In this document: one piece after another, positions 1 to 10,500 of the stretch
How the letters are laid out: every line of letters begins with the position of its first letter
Position numbering within the stretch: position 1 is the stretch's first letter
From: Neolewinella agarilytica
Lineage (GTDB): Bacteria > Bacteroidota > Bacteroidia > Chitinophagales > Saprospiraceae
Reading direction: 5' to 3'
DNA: 64,000 nucleotides
NCBI RefSeq assembly: GCF_900110645.1
Contig: NZ_FOFB01000005.1
Location: forward strand, 1-64,000
Program-made: the position numbers and the translations under genes
The notes under the pieces: model-generated
Database searches by the model: none
The model's input: the letters and a program-made list of their open reading frames with translations, nothing else
What the model was told of the DNA's origin: nothing

Positions 1-35
1 CGGTGGGGCTGTGGCGCATGGCTTTTTGCTTTGGT

Positions 36-3000
36 TTAGGGCAAAGCTCTGGCGCGGAGTTGGGGTTGACAAGATGTGGTTGGTCGGACGCTTACGTTTA
101 ATAAACCTAAATTAGAAGTTGCTTCAGTGACCAAAGGATCGGCGGTCATTGCTACTTCCAGTAACTGCTCTATTTTGGTTAACCGGTGTAAGGTGGTGTT
201 TTGATTTTTTTGTTGTTCAGAGAAAGCTAATCCTATGGTGGACCATTGGGAACGCTCTTCTGATTTGGTGGCTTGCTGGCTACGGTAGAAAACGCGCTTG
301 GCTTCCCAATCAGAAGTCTCAGGAAAATTCCCATAAATGAAGTTGTCTTGCAACACCTTTTGGGTAAATTCATTATCTGCTGCCAGTCGATTGAGCGAAG
401 GTCTTTCACAATTATCTGCATCGTCTTCGCATACTAATGATTCTTGGCCTGGCACAAACCATTCTGTAGTTGAAGCTGCTACAAAGATGTCTTCTGGCCA
501 AACAGGTGTTCCTTCGGGGGGAATAACAAAAAATCTAGACTGGGCAACATTAAAGCCGTCTTCACTAAGATGCATAGCGTCATTCCAAACGCTTTCACTC
601 CAAGCGTTCCCTGCGGCAATTTGTGGACCTATTCTAGCGCCTTGGCTTAAAATAAGACCAATCAAATTGTCTTTAAAAGTATTATGACGAAGTTTGGTCT
701 CATCACAAATGCCAAAAAATATTGCTCCAAACTCAGCATCCTCAACGTTGTTACAGCATAATACATTACGGTCCCCACTATCAACGGTAATCGCTATTTC
801 CTTATGGCTTAGTCCGTTGCCAGATACTAGGTTGCCATATAAATAGTTGTCACTTGATGAACGAAGAAAAAGTCCTGATCCACTATGAATCTCACTGTAG
901 GTGGGTAAGAAATTAACTTGGTTATTTGCAATAGTAACACCATTTACATTGTGGAGAGCTATTCCATTTCCAAACCTGCGTAGATTAATAGTATTTCCAG
1001 TTAAGTTTAGGTTGTCTAGGTTTTCCCCTGACATCATAGCATCCTCTAACCTTATCGCTGAAGTGAAAATAGGACTTATTTCAAGGCCAGGCTCTGGGGG
1101 GTAAAGCTCTACTGTGTTGTTTTCAATGAACAATTTGTTGGCATGCTGAGCATTAGAAATTAAGATGCCAAATTTTCGGGAATAAATTCTATTCTGGTTG
1201 GTTATTGAGGCAGTGTGTCCGATGCTCATACCTAAGGATATACCTGTTTTGATATTGCCCCGATCACCCGATGAGTTTTCTCCAATAATATTATTCCGGC
1301 AATCGAGAGAAGATTGATTGCCTAATATGCCATGTTCCATGTCATATAACCGACTGTTTCGCAAGCCAATCCAAGAGTTAGACTCCGCCAATATACCAAC
1401 ATCTCCACCAGAGGCATCCAGTGAAGGAATGGTGTTGTAGATACTTGAGGAAACAATACTTACATTGGAACCACGAGCGATGACGCCATAATTTGCACCA
1501 GTAATATTGATGCCAATATTACTGGCACCAATCTGAAACTTCTTACAATCGTTTATTTCTACACCCGCGTAGCTCTTGCCAGTTGTCTGTACTTCCTGGC
1601 CGAGGTAAGGAGGTAGCAGGTCTCCTGAAGCTTGAATACTTGAATAATGGATGGGGGTTGGTTGAAATACGACCTCTGTGCCGGGCGTAAGGGCAGGTCG
1701 TTTGTAAATACCAATATGGTTTCGGTTTAAGGTAGAATAAATCATTTCGAAAGAGCTACCATTGCTAAGGGAAACCGCATGAACGGCGTCTTCGATTCTG
1801 GCACCGGTTAGTTTCAATCTACCTCCAGGTCTATTGGTTGTTTGGGGGGCCAGAGAAATCCCGTGCCATAGGTTTTCGCAGCCATGGATGCCACCGTTAG
1901 TGCTAAAGCCAACTGAAAGGGCTGCACCCGACTCGATAATAATGTGCGCGCCGGGCTGCATGCGAACTTCACTGGAATTGATATTATAGAATCCATTACT
2001 TCCCATAGCCGCCTCGTCAATAAATAAATTACCAGAAATAGCGAGGCATTTTTTGAAGATGCTGTTAGGTGTGATTTCACCTAGGGCAATAAACTGACTT
2101 AGTAGGGTGCCGTCACCTGCATCCAGGTTGATGGCGTTGGTTCCCTCACAGGCGCAAGTGAATGGCGAATCGTTACATTCTGTTACGGACACAGTAAATT
2201 GCTCCGTTAGTGACTCCACCGCGCCGCACTGGTTTTCTGCATTAAGAGTAAGTGCGATTGAATGATCGCCTTCATTAATTTCTGCGTTTGGTAATGCGTT
2301 GAATGTGACGGTAGAACAACTGTTCCCTAATATTTCGAAGTTGTCATCACTAATACTGAATTCCCAACCAGGAAGGTTGTTTATACCCAAGGAAAGAGAG
2401 ACTGATTCAGTAGCATTGTTGCATATCTCAAACGATAATAATTCAGAAGTGCTTCGGCATAGAATATTCGAGGATATTTGAGTTGTTTCAATGTTTATTG
2501 GACAACGTGTAGTGACTTCTATGTTGTCTAAGTAAAACCCTCTGGTTGTATTCGGATTTTCAGGTGAAACTAAAACGTATATGAAATTAAGAGGGGATTC
2601 AGAATCATTGCTGAAAGTAAATGTGTAAGGTTCAAATGGAGGAGGAGATTCAAATACTCTATTCCGGTTATATGTATCTGCTCCTCCTGTTACATCATTG
2701 GATTGCCCCAAACAATAAGGAACAAAAACATCATCTCCACAGTCAGTTCCAAGGTCGTTGCAATCTGCGGGGACACCAACTGGGATTTCATTAGCTGAAC
2801 ACATCCTTACTTGACTTCCCCAGAAGTCAAGTAATCCCGAATTACCCGAAAAGACAGCGTCAAAACCAATGGTAACTTCGCAACCCGGGAGAATAGGGTT
2901 CAGTAATTCAATAGTTAATGGAGTCCTGGTGAAAAGATAAACGTGATTGTTAGGAGGGGAGGTTGAGAATCCAAGTCTTGGAAGCCCCAATGCGTCGCGA

Positions 3001-3458
3001 TTAATTTGCCGAGTAATTTCACCAAGGCTAATGAAAGAATTCGTCCGAGGGTAATTTTCAAAGTCTGTACTGCAAGAAATATTTCCGCAAATTGTTTCTT
3101 GGATATCACTACAGTCGTCACAAACTGCATTTACAAAAAAGGCATGATTAAGCACAGTCGTTTCACCATTATCACAAGCTGTTACGGGAAATTGCACAAG
3201 CATGTCTCCATGAGAGTTTGGGCTTACAAAAATTGTAATCATATCACCATTGATGTCAATTTCAATGGTGCTGTCCACCAGATCATCACCGTTTTCAATT
3301 AGTACAATAGGTTCTCCCCATTCAAAATTTTCACTATTGGTATGTATTCTAGTGAGTTCTGACAACGATAATGTGGTGCTGTCACCGGCACAAATGTTTG
3401 GTATAAAAGAGCAAGGGTCTGCAATCGCTAATCTTCCGTTATTATTGCTTATCCCCAT
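36..3458 (-). pseudogene. 3' part of an IS-split secreted protease/beta-helix gene
   Basis: This is the distal 1140 codons of a large secreted protein. It has no signal peptide of its own; it begins abruptly next to the left end of the IS element. The frame stays open upstream of the ATG at 3458 through codons reading RAWCFV, which include the target-site duplication. Removing the IS and one duplication copy fuses it in frame to the 4997-6248 fragment. The region around residues 440-950 has repeated short Asn/Gly-rich strands with NIGINITGANYG-type turns typical of right-handed parallel beta-helix (PbH1) proteins, which often bind or cleave polysaccharide. Earlier residues look like beta-sandwich modules with many Cys. 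The C-terminus lacks a recognisable T9SS sorting domain, unlike other cargo here. The DNA is AT-richer than most of the window. Expression as a separate protein is unlikely. Confidence 0.8.
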
Positions 3459-3469
3459 AACAAAGCACC
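3459..3469. repeat. Target-site duplication, left copy
   Basis: AACAAAGCACC lies directly outside the left IS end and is repeated exactly at 5009-5019. Duplications of 10-12 bp are usual for the IS4 family. Confidence 0.9.
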
Positions 3470-5008
3470 AAGCTCGTTAAGCTAAGCATTTTCAGGCTCT
3501 GCTTTCAGCTTACTACAAACACAAAAATTTGTACTGGAACAGCATTTTGCCCTAATGCTGTATCTTAGACAATAAGGTGCCCGTCCAGGCATAAGGTGGC
3601 TGGTGTTTTTGTGACCCGATAAAGTTGATGTTTAGAGCGTTGGCTTATAATTTGATTCATAAATATGTCGTCCTTGGCCCCTTAAAATTTTTCGATTTCT
3701 AGGTCGGCTTGGTCGGGGCCTTTTAGCTTCCAGGTGATGTGTCATTTTATCCAGTAGAACCAACAATCGTGCTTTCCATTTCCTCATTGGGTCTAGGAAA
3801 ACATAGGTTAGATTACGCTTGATCAGCCCGAGGGTCACATTTCGATTGATCGTGGCGGGATATTTTCTTTTTTGGCTTACTTTTTTTACCTCATCCTCTT
3901 GGGAAGTGATCATCATGGACTGAATGTTGTACATGGCGTATTGTGCCCAAATATCTTGTTCTATGCCCTCTGGTTTATAAGAGGAGAATGCCGTTAATTT
4001 CCCGTAGCTCTTAATGCAAAAGATAGCTGTTTCAACACCCCATCGAGCGTTGTACAGCCCTGCGAAAAACCGGTGTGGATACTTCCTTTTATCGCAGAGA
4101 GTAGTCATAAGTATTTCAACTTCGCCTGTGGGCAATAGAATTTTGAGGAGCCTGACTTTGACGAACTCATCATGATCGATACGGACGCCTTGTTGAGCTA
4201 CGGTTCTACGGCATTTATGCTTAGGCGATACGTTTATATGTCGTTCTTTATCAGTGCTTTGGATGAACTGCTTAACAACGGGACTTACGTCTGTTCTTAG
4301 TCTTACAATACAATTGGATCCATATCGGAGATGTAATAATGGAATAGCATAACTGGCAAAACCTCGATCATAAACGGCCAGGAAGTCTTTGGGGAAGTCA
4401 GGAATCCAAGCATAGTTAACTTTAACCTCAGATACTTCCCGAGGGTGGTGCTCTACATCGTATATGATTTTATTGAGAACATCAAAAGCAATGAGTGCTC
4501 TGGTGGAAGGGACTCTGTTGTGTTGATTCCCGTGCCACCCATAACTTTCTCCAATGTCATTGTCCTCAGGTAGTCTAAATCCAGTGCCATCAATAGCTAT
4601 TAGCCGGAAGCCTTTCCAGCGTTTTGCTTTGAATCTTTTATAGAAAACATCTGCAGTGACTACGAATAAATCCCGGAAGAAAGCAGGCTTAATCAACTGG
4701 CGTCTTTGGCATAAAGCGCTCTTAGTGACGCTGTCTATTTTCAATCTGCCAAAGAAATCAAAGAGTTCAATACTAAGGCTATTGCGGAGAAGACCAAGAA
4801 CGAGCAGAACTGTCCGAGAAAATAGCAATGGGCTTTCTCTTATAAACCAGCGATGTGGTTCATAGAGATAAGCGTGTCTTTTTTGAGTATCTAGTTCCAG
4901 GAACTCTCGGATATCTCGAATGGCTTTGAATATAGGAGCGTGCTGCATGGCTCCTTAAATTAGGTGCAATTGTACTATCTTGGGTTTGGGCTTAGCTTAA
5001 TGGGCGTG
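3470..5008 (-). mobile_element. Complete IS4-family insertion sequence, about 1.54 kb
   Basis: The element carries one transposase gene and has imperfect terminal inverted repeats. The left end (3470-3487) and the complement of the right end (4990-5008) share TTAAGCTAAGC exactly and most of the outer 7 bases. It is bounded by an exact 11-bp duplication, AACAAAGCACC. It sits inside a secreted metalloprotease/beta-helix gene in the same orientation. The upstream half of that gene reads three codons into the IS (HAH) before a stop. Intact ends, duplication and transposase point to a recent insertion. Confidence 0.92.
3632..4948 (-). CDS. IS4-family DDE transposase
   Basis: This 438-residue protein would catalyse cut-and-paste transposition of the surrounding element. 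The catalytic triad is visible: Asp120 in AIDGTGF, Asp194 in AVYDRGFASY and Glu306. Glu306 lies in YNARWGVETAIFCIK, which fits the IS4 signature Y-(2)-R-(3)-E-(6)-K exactly. The C-terminus is very basic (KRPRPSRPRNRK), suited to DNA contact. Length is normal for the family and no frameshift or stop is seen, so the enzyme is probably active. The ATG at 4948 lies about 60 bp inside the right end, as expected for a compact IS. Confidence 0.95.
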   Translation of the reverse strand: MQHAPIFKAIRDIREFLELDTQKRHAYLYEPHRWFIRESPLLFSRTVLLVLGLLRNSLSIELFDFFGRLKIDSVTKSALCQRRQLIKPAFFRDLFVVTADVFYKRFKAKRWKGFRLIAIDGTGFRLPEDNDIGESYGWHGNQHNRVPSTRALIAFDVLNKIIYDVEHHPREVSEVKVNYAWIPDFPKDFLAVYDRGFASYAIPLLHLRYGSNCIVRLRTDVSPVVKQFIQSTDKERHINVSPKHKCRRTVAQQGVRIDHDEFVKVRLLKILLPTGEVEILMTTLCDKRKYPHRFFAGLYNARWGVETAIFCIKSYGKLTAFSSYKPEGIEQDIWAQYAMYNIQSMMITSQEDEVKKVSQKRKYPATINRNVTLGLIKRNLTYVFLDPMRKWKARLLVLLDKMTHHLEAKRPRPSRPRNRKILRGQGRHIYESNYKPTL

Positions 5009-5019
5009 AACAAAGCACC
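5009..5019. repeat. Target-site duplication, right copy
   Basis: This is the second exact copy of AACAAAGCACC, directly outside the right IS end. In the host gene it encodes the Cys-Phe-Val found on both sides of the insertion. Confidence 0.9.
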
Positions 5020-6228
5020 CCTCACAATCAATAGATGGTGTTTGATACCCCATTGCGCAAAATATCGCCTGTTCCTCTGCACTGATAGTCCTCACGGATT
5101 GACCTGGTGATAAACCTGGGCCCATTACGTAATTTACAGTCTCTCCACAAATGTTCACAAAATGACTAAACCCATTGCCGATTCTTTCTATCGGAAATCC
5201 ACCACTCTGCATAGCTATTTCATCAGAAGCCAAAAAGCCGATAGATAGATCATCATTACAATCATTAAATAGAAAATCATTTATATCAGGATGGTAGGTG
5301 TAACAGCCTGGTTCAGTAGGATTAGGAATAACGAGTGGTGAGTTTATGCCAGCATCATCTTGAACCCGTAATTCTAAATCATATCTTGAAGATCCATTAA
5401 GTGATGGATCAATACGTGAAGCAATTCCGAGTACATGTAATAACTCATGAAGAAAAATAGAATGTAAGTCAAATTGAGATTGTGTAGGGGTGGATGGATT
5501 GTCTACTGAGTTTATTAAGTAAGTGAAATCTCCTCCGGAATAGTCAGATACATTACTGTTTAGGAGTATTCTTCCATCAAGTGTGCCTGGGGAGCGAATC
5601 CATCCTCCATTAATTTTGGAAAAAGGTCGGTCTGCTGCAATACCCAGACAAAAAGACGAAACTGTTCTTTCGTAAAATGGAGAGCCAATTCCCAAAACTC
5701 CGGTATCAGGTGCAGGAAGGGTATCTATGTTGTTTTCCTCCCAAACTTCGGCGTCAGGGTTTCCAAAATCCCCCCACAATATGTCTAAGTTGAGTTGATA
5801 GTTTTGGCTGCATTCATCTACTCCTTGAGTCTGAGTAAATTGAGTGGATACTTCTAGTAATATCGCATTGATCAGAGATTGTACTTCTTCCGGTACGTTT
5901 TTATAAATTGGATTAAAGTACCCCGTTTGAAATTTAATAGGTTCTCCATATTCACTTACTCTATCAAGTGTACTTTCAGGAAGGGAGATATCTTCTGCTG
6001 AATAATAATTGCCAAAACGATCAGAATAAACACGATCGCCGTCTTCGGCTATTGGAATGTCCGGTTTTTCATTGTGATTGGAGGCTGGATGAAGCGAACC
6101 ACAAAAAGAAAGTGTGGTTTGTCCGCCAGGCTTATCTGGTTTTTGTGCAAAAACCGTGACACTTGAAACGAATAAGCAAATAAGAAGGAATAATGAGCTG
6201 AATCGGGTAAACCCCAGGATTGGGGTAT

Positions 6229-6236
6229 GGGGGGGG
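6229..6236. repeat. G8/C8 homopolymer at the start of the metalloprotease gene
   Basis: Eight G on the plus strand (C8 in the gene) lie four codons after the ATG at 6248. C7 would join the ATG to the signal peptide and protease frame; C8 does not. It may be a slipped-strand on/off switch, a fixed frameshift or a base-calling error. Confidence 0.75.
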
Positions 6237-6362
6237 CGATAAACGCATGTTAATAGTTTATTTTAAGGTGATTAAATTGTGTGGTAAACATGAAGACTTA
6301 CTCAACTACATCAATGTACATTTTTTTTGCCGAATCAACATAAAGCCACTAGCATTTTTTTA

Positions 6363-7367
6363 TCAATTCGCTAAATCTATTTGGACTTCCAAATCCCCTC
6401 CCTCCTCCAAAACCACCACCGTCTTCTCCACCCCTAAATGAAACAACCTGGGAAGTTCCTGCTCCAGATGGCCGTCTTCTTTCAGCTGCCGGAGGCCCAT
6501 CTTGAACGCAAAGGGAATATTGTCGGGATAGCGGGAGAGACCGAGGTAAAAGCCTTGGGCGAAACTGATGGCGACACCGTTTTCGATTTCGTCGGACATA
6601 CCGACGACGTAGGGGACGTAAGCCGAAATCACCCGGGCCTGGTTTTCGCTCAGGCAGGCGTTGAGGAAGACGAGCTGCAGATCAAGTACTTCCTGCAGGG
6701 TGCTGAAGATGTCTTTAAGGTCTTCGGTGGAGGCCACCTCCGGGTTACGCTCCCGGTTCTGGAGGATGATGCCTTCGGGGTTCCAGCCGTCCTGGTCGTC
6801 TACGCCGTGAACGGAGAAGTGTACAAAACGGGGCTTAGCGTCGAGGATGGTTTGGGTCAGGGTGTCGCGGCGGAGGTCCATTTCGGGCTTCAGGCGGAGA
6901 TCACTGTCGCTGATGACGATGGATATTTTGGAGATCTCCGTGTCCACCATCAGGTCGCCAACGCCGCGGGGGTCGGAGGCGAGGAAGAGGATGGTTGCAG
7001 GTTGCAGGTTGGGAGTTGCAGGTTGCGAGTTGCCGGGTGCCCGTTGCGTGTTGCCGGGTGCCGGTTGCCGGGGTGCGGGAGGAGCGGGAACCTCAGCCGT
7101 GATGGTGTCGATGATTCTCCGGTGGCGATTCAGTATTTTGAGTAAATCCCCTCTGGCCTGATTGTAGTCAATGTCGATCAGCCGCTGTTCTTTTGTTTGG
7201 TTCATCTCATCATCTTCGATGCCACGCAGGCGGCCGCTAAACAAGGAAATTTGCTGTTTCGCCCGCCGATTAGCATTGATCTCAGGCTGTTCGCGCAGGA
7301 AATCGATGACAGTGCGCAGGTGATTTTCGGCGGTGAGGTCTTCTAGTTGACTGAGAATGGTGGGCAT
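6363..7367 (-). CDS. EAD11-like / CHAT caspase-like protease
   Basis: This 334-residue cytosolic protein has two parts. Residues 1-90 are alpha-helical and resemble effector-associated domain 11, a short adaptor in bacterial conflict proteins. Residues 125-330 form a CHAT (caspase HetF associated with TPR) peptidase fold, with His187 in FVHFSVHG and Cys238 in LVFLNACLSENQ as the expected catalytic dyad. Between them (about 93-125) is a Pro/Ala/Gln/Asn linker encoded by a GC-rich minisatellite. The caspase-hydrolase gene lies 197 bp upstream on the same strand. CHAT proteases act in several prokaryotic immune and cell-death pathways, so a role as a triggered effector is inferred; the substrate is unknown. 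CHAT assignment is firm, EAD11 moderate. Confidence 0.8.
   Translation of the reverse strand: MPTILSQLEDLTAENHLRTVIDFLREQPEINANRRAKQQISLFSGRLRGIEDDEMNQTKEQRLIDIDYNQARGDLLKILNRHRRIIDTITAEVPAPPAPRQPAPGNTQRAPGNSQPATPNLQPATILFLASDPRGVGDLMVDTEISKISIVISDSDLRLKPEMDLRRDTLTQTILDAKPRFVHFSVHGVDDQDGWNPEGIILQNRERNPEVASTEDLKDIFSTLQEVLDLQLVFLNACLSENQARVISAYVPYVVGMSDEIENGVAISFAQGFYLGLSRYPDNIPFAFKMGLRQLKEDGHLEQELPRLFHLGVEKTVVVLEEGGDLEVQIDLAN
6993..7078. repeat. Minisatellite encoding the CHAT protein linker
   Basis: This is a degenerate array of GGTTGCAGGTTGCxxG-like units. In the minus-strand gene it reads as a Pro/Ala/Gln/Asn-rich hinge. The unit resembles the 14-bp unit of the array at 48256-48388. Confidence 0.7.
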
Positions 7368-7521
7368 GTTTATTGATATGGTGTACAGCCCGTGATTTAG
7401 ACGAAGAGCTATACTGGTAACTTTTACTTGGAAGTGGGGCGAAGCCCCTCAACCGGGCACTTTCGGTCTATGCTTGAGGGCTATGTTAAGAGCCATAGCC
7501 ATTGCTCTCTAAAAACTCCCC

Positions 7522-7541
7522 CTTGCACCCGCGTCCGCGCC
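7522..7541 (+). repeat. Dispersed 20-mer repeat, intergenic
   Basis: CTTGCACCCGCGTCCGCGCC, one mismatch to the consensus CTTGCACCTGCGTCCGCGCC, between the CHAT and caspase genes. Confidence 0.75.
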
Positions 7542-7564
7542 CCCGGCTAAGCTTACAAAAGGGC

Positions 7565-10500
7565 CTAAACAGGAGGCTCCTCCGGAAAGATATCCCTAAG
7601 ATAACTTTCTAATCGTTCAATGGCCGCCGGCGTGACGAAGTAGCTCATGTGATCGGACGGAACGGGAGCTTCTTCAATCTCCAGCCCCGGCACCTCCCGC
7701 TGGCTTTTCACCGAAACGGCAATATCCGTTGGTGCCTGGAAGAAGGTCGCATCCACCAATTTCTGATAATCGATTTTCGCGATAATTCGGCGGAAAAAGC
7801 CCATGGTTTCTTCATTGACGTCGGGCAGCAGGCGAATATCTCCATTGATGAGGGTGTACCTGACCGCTCCCCGGTCGCCGTCTTTGGCCAGCCGTTTAAG
7901 AAAATCGGAGCCAATCCTCATTTCTTTAAGCGTGGCCAGTGCCGTGTTGATGAACCAGCGCAGGCCTAAAATTGCGGGCACAAAGGGAGCGGCGGCGGAG
8001 GCGGCTCCTCCTTCCAGCGCCCGGGATAAAAGCGGCGTCATCCACTGCGCCGCATTACCGTAAGGACTGCCGCCGTTGGGCGTCCCGAACTGAATCAAGT
8101 GGCTCACTACCTGACGGCCGTGCAGCATTTCGATAAACGACCGGCTCACCAGCCCGCCCATGCTATGGGCGTAAACGTGCAGCGTTTTTCCGTGGTTTTC
8201 TCCCAGCCCTGCGTCCTTCAACTGACTTTGCAGTATCTCGGCGGTTTTCCCGATGGGCGTTCTCAGGTTTTCGTAATCGTAGGTGAGTAGCAGTGAATAC
8301 CGGCTTCCCAAAGAGCTGCCGTCCGGAAATTTTGCCCGTTCCAAAATGCCCGGTGCGGTCGTAGTGTCTCCAATAATGCCGTGGATGAAAAGGGCGATCG
8401 GACCGTCCGCCTGGCTGATGGCCGTTTTCGGGTCATCCGTAAGGTATTCCGTCGTCAGATCCTCTTTTACCCGGGCGACGCGCAGTTTGTTGACTTCGCC
8501 GACGGGCCAGGGCAGGTAGTCGTTGATCACTTGCCGGAAGAACAGCTTGATGGAGCCGCCCAAACTCCGGGTGTATTCTTCGGGTTGGGCATCGGGCAGT
8601 TGGTGCAGGACCATGACGCCCTTCTCTTTATCCGGAAAACCGACGGGGTAGTAGAGGCCACTGTCTTCATCGTAGCCAAAAATCAGCGCGCCCTGGCTGG
8701 CCATGTTTGTTTTCAGTTCCAGAGGAGACTGCTCCGTGACGGCTTCAGGCTTGTTCACGTTGAAGAGCTGGATCATGTCCAGCGGCGTCTCGTCGGCCAG
8801 GGCAGACCGGCTCGCCATCAGGCTCATGGGCTCCAGGAGATTTTTGCGGACGGGGCAGAGCGCACGACCAGCTCCGCACATCGCGCGGGTGGTACTCATC
8901 GAGGAATCCAGGGTCATTTCTCCGAAGCTGAAGCCTTCGGGGGCATTGGCGACACTTACCGGCGCAGCGGCATCATTTCCGCCGTAGGTTTTAACCCCGC
9001 CGGCGAAAAGCGGACGGAAGATGGTTACCGGTATATCCTTCACCCCCCAGCGATCGGGCCGACGCTTGAACAGGCCGCCAAGGCTGCCGGCGGCGCGGGT
9101 GTTTTTCGTCAGGTCATCGAGCCTGACTTGCTGCTGCAGCCCGGTTTGTTCCCATTCGTTGAGCTCAAATTCTGTTTCGGAGACGATCACCTTCAGGTAG
9201 TTGGTGATGTCCGTCACCCCCCAGCTTTGCAGCTCCTCAGAGATTTCTAAAACGATGAATTCCACCGGCGGGCTACCATCGTTACTCTCATCGGGTTCCG
9301 TACGGGTGGTGGTCGGTTCGTCGCCGGCTTCCAGCTTGATGACGGGCAGGAATTTGCCGCTTACGCCAAAGGCTTCATCGAGCAAAAGCATACCCACATA
9401 AAGCGGTTTCACCTGATTGGTTTTTACCTTGACCCGAAGTCGAAGGAGGGCGGGCAGCAGTTGGTCGCCGACCTTGGTGTAGGAGAAAACGGCGGTGCCG
9501 TCCAGCGCTTTGTTCTCGCTGTCGATGATCTCCCCGTATTCATTCGGGATGACTTGCTCGAGGGTGATGTCAACGGCCTGGTCAAGATCCAGAATGTTGG
9601 CCTTCGGGGCGAGGTTGAGCGTGCTTTCGTAAGTGCTTACTTTGGCGAGCTTATCGACAAAATCTACGGCCCAGCCGTCGGTCGGTTTTGGGACGCTTTC
9701 GAAGAGTGGCCGTTGCTCGCCCGGCAGCACCATACTGATGCCATAAACGGGCAGACGAACGACGTGATATTTAGCTGCTGCGGCATCCTCCGTCAGGCGG
9801 AGACAATCTCCTTCGTCTTCGATCAGATTGACGACGGAGGCGCGGGCCAGGGCAGGGAGGTCATCCGCAACATAGATCGCCATTGGATCCATCTTTTTCT
9901 CCACACTTACCAGCGGATAGGGCGCGGACGCAGGTGCCAGGAAAGGTTGAGGAGCAAGGTAGGCACGGCCGGCGTCCGTCCGCTGGACGGTCAGCTCCCG
10001 CTCCTCTTCTCCGTCCAGAACGATTACTTTGGCACCGGGCTCCACGCCCGCCATTGCTCCTTCATGGATGAGCCAACCGTCTTTTTCATCGTAGTGCAGC
10101 ACGAAGTCACGGCTCATCTTCAGCGCGCCGTTGAAGAAGTGCTGGTCCATGCTCGCCGCTCCGCTTGCCTGGGTATAAACGTCTTGTCCGCGATGATGAT
10201 TCTTTACCCGCACGCGCACCCTGGCCATCAGTTCCGCGTAGCTGCAGCTGGCCAGGTCCATACTGCTCATTACTTCAATCAGGTAATGGGTAAATAAGCC
10301 CCGCCGGACACCCTTGATCGGCATCTCCATCGCTACCTGCTCCGGCCGGCAGGCGGAGAGGGTGATGTGAGTCCTGACCGGAGGGGTGTAGTGCTCTCCG
10401 GTCCGGGCATATTCTTTATGACCATGAAAGTCTTCGATCCGCATTGCGGCACCGTTCTCGGGTACCGTCCTTGGCACGCCGACGGAAAGCCGGCTGATGG

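Larger units (their letters stand above)
4997..6248 (-). pseudogene. 5' part of the IS-split secreted zinc metalloprotease gene
   Basis: The frame is open from about 6262 to the stop at 4997 but has no ATG, GTG or TTG before position 5779. It begins with an evident signal peptide (SSLFLLICLFVSSVTVFAQ, about 6200-6143). An ATG at 6248 is off by one base because a run of eight C follows it; with seven C it would read M-R-L-S-P-P-H directly into the signal peptide. The zinc site is HELLHVLGIAS, an HExxHxxG metallopeptidase motif, so the product would be an exported protease. The last three codons (HAH) come from the IS. A TTG at 5779 would give a 260-residue product without export signal and is unlikely. 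With the IS removed and the tract at C7, the whole gene would encode about 1553 residues. Confidence 0.82.

Noticed and set aside
8381-10297. Plus-strand frames opposite the caspase-hydrolase gene
   Set aside because: Shadows of a gene with intact catalytic motifs on the other strand.
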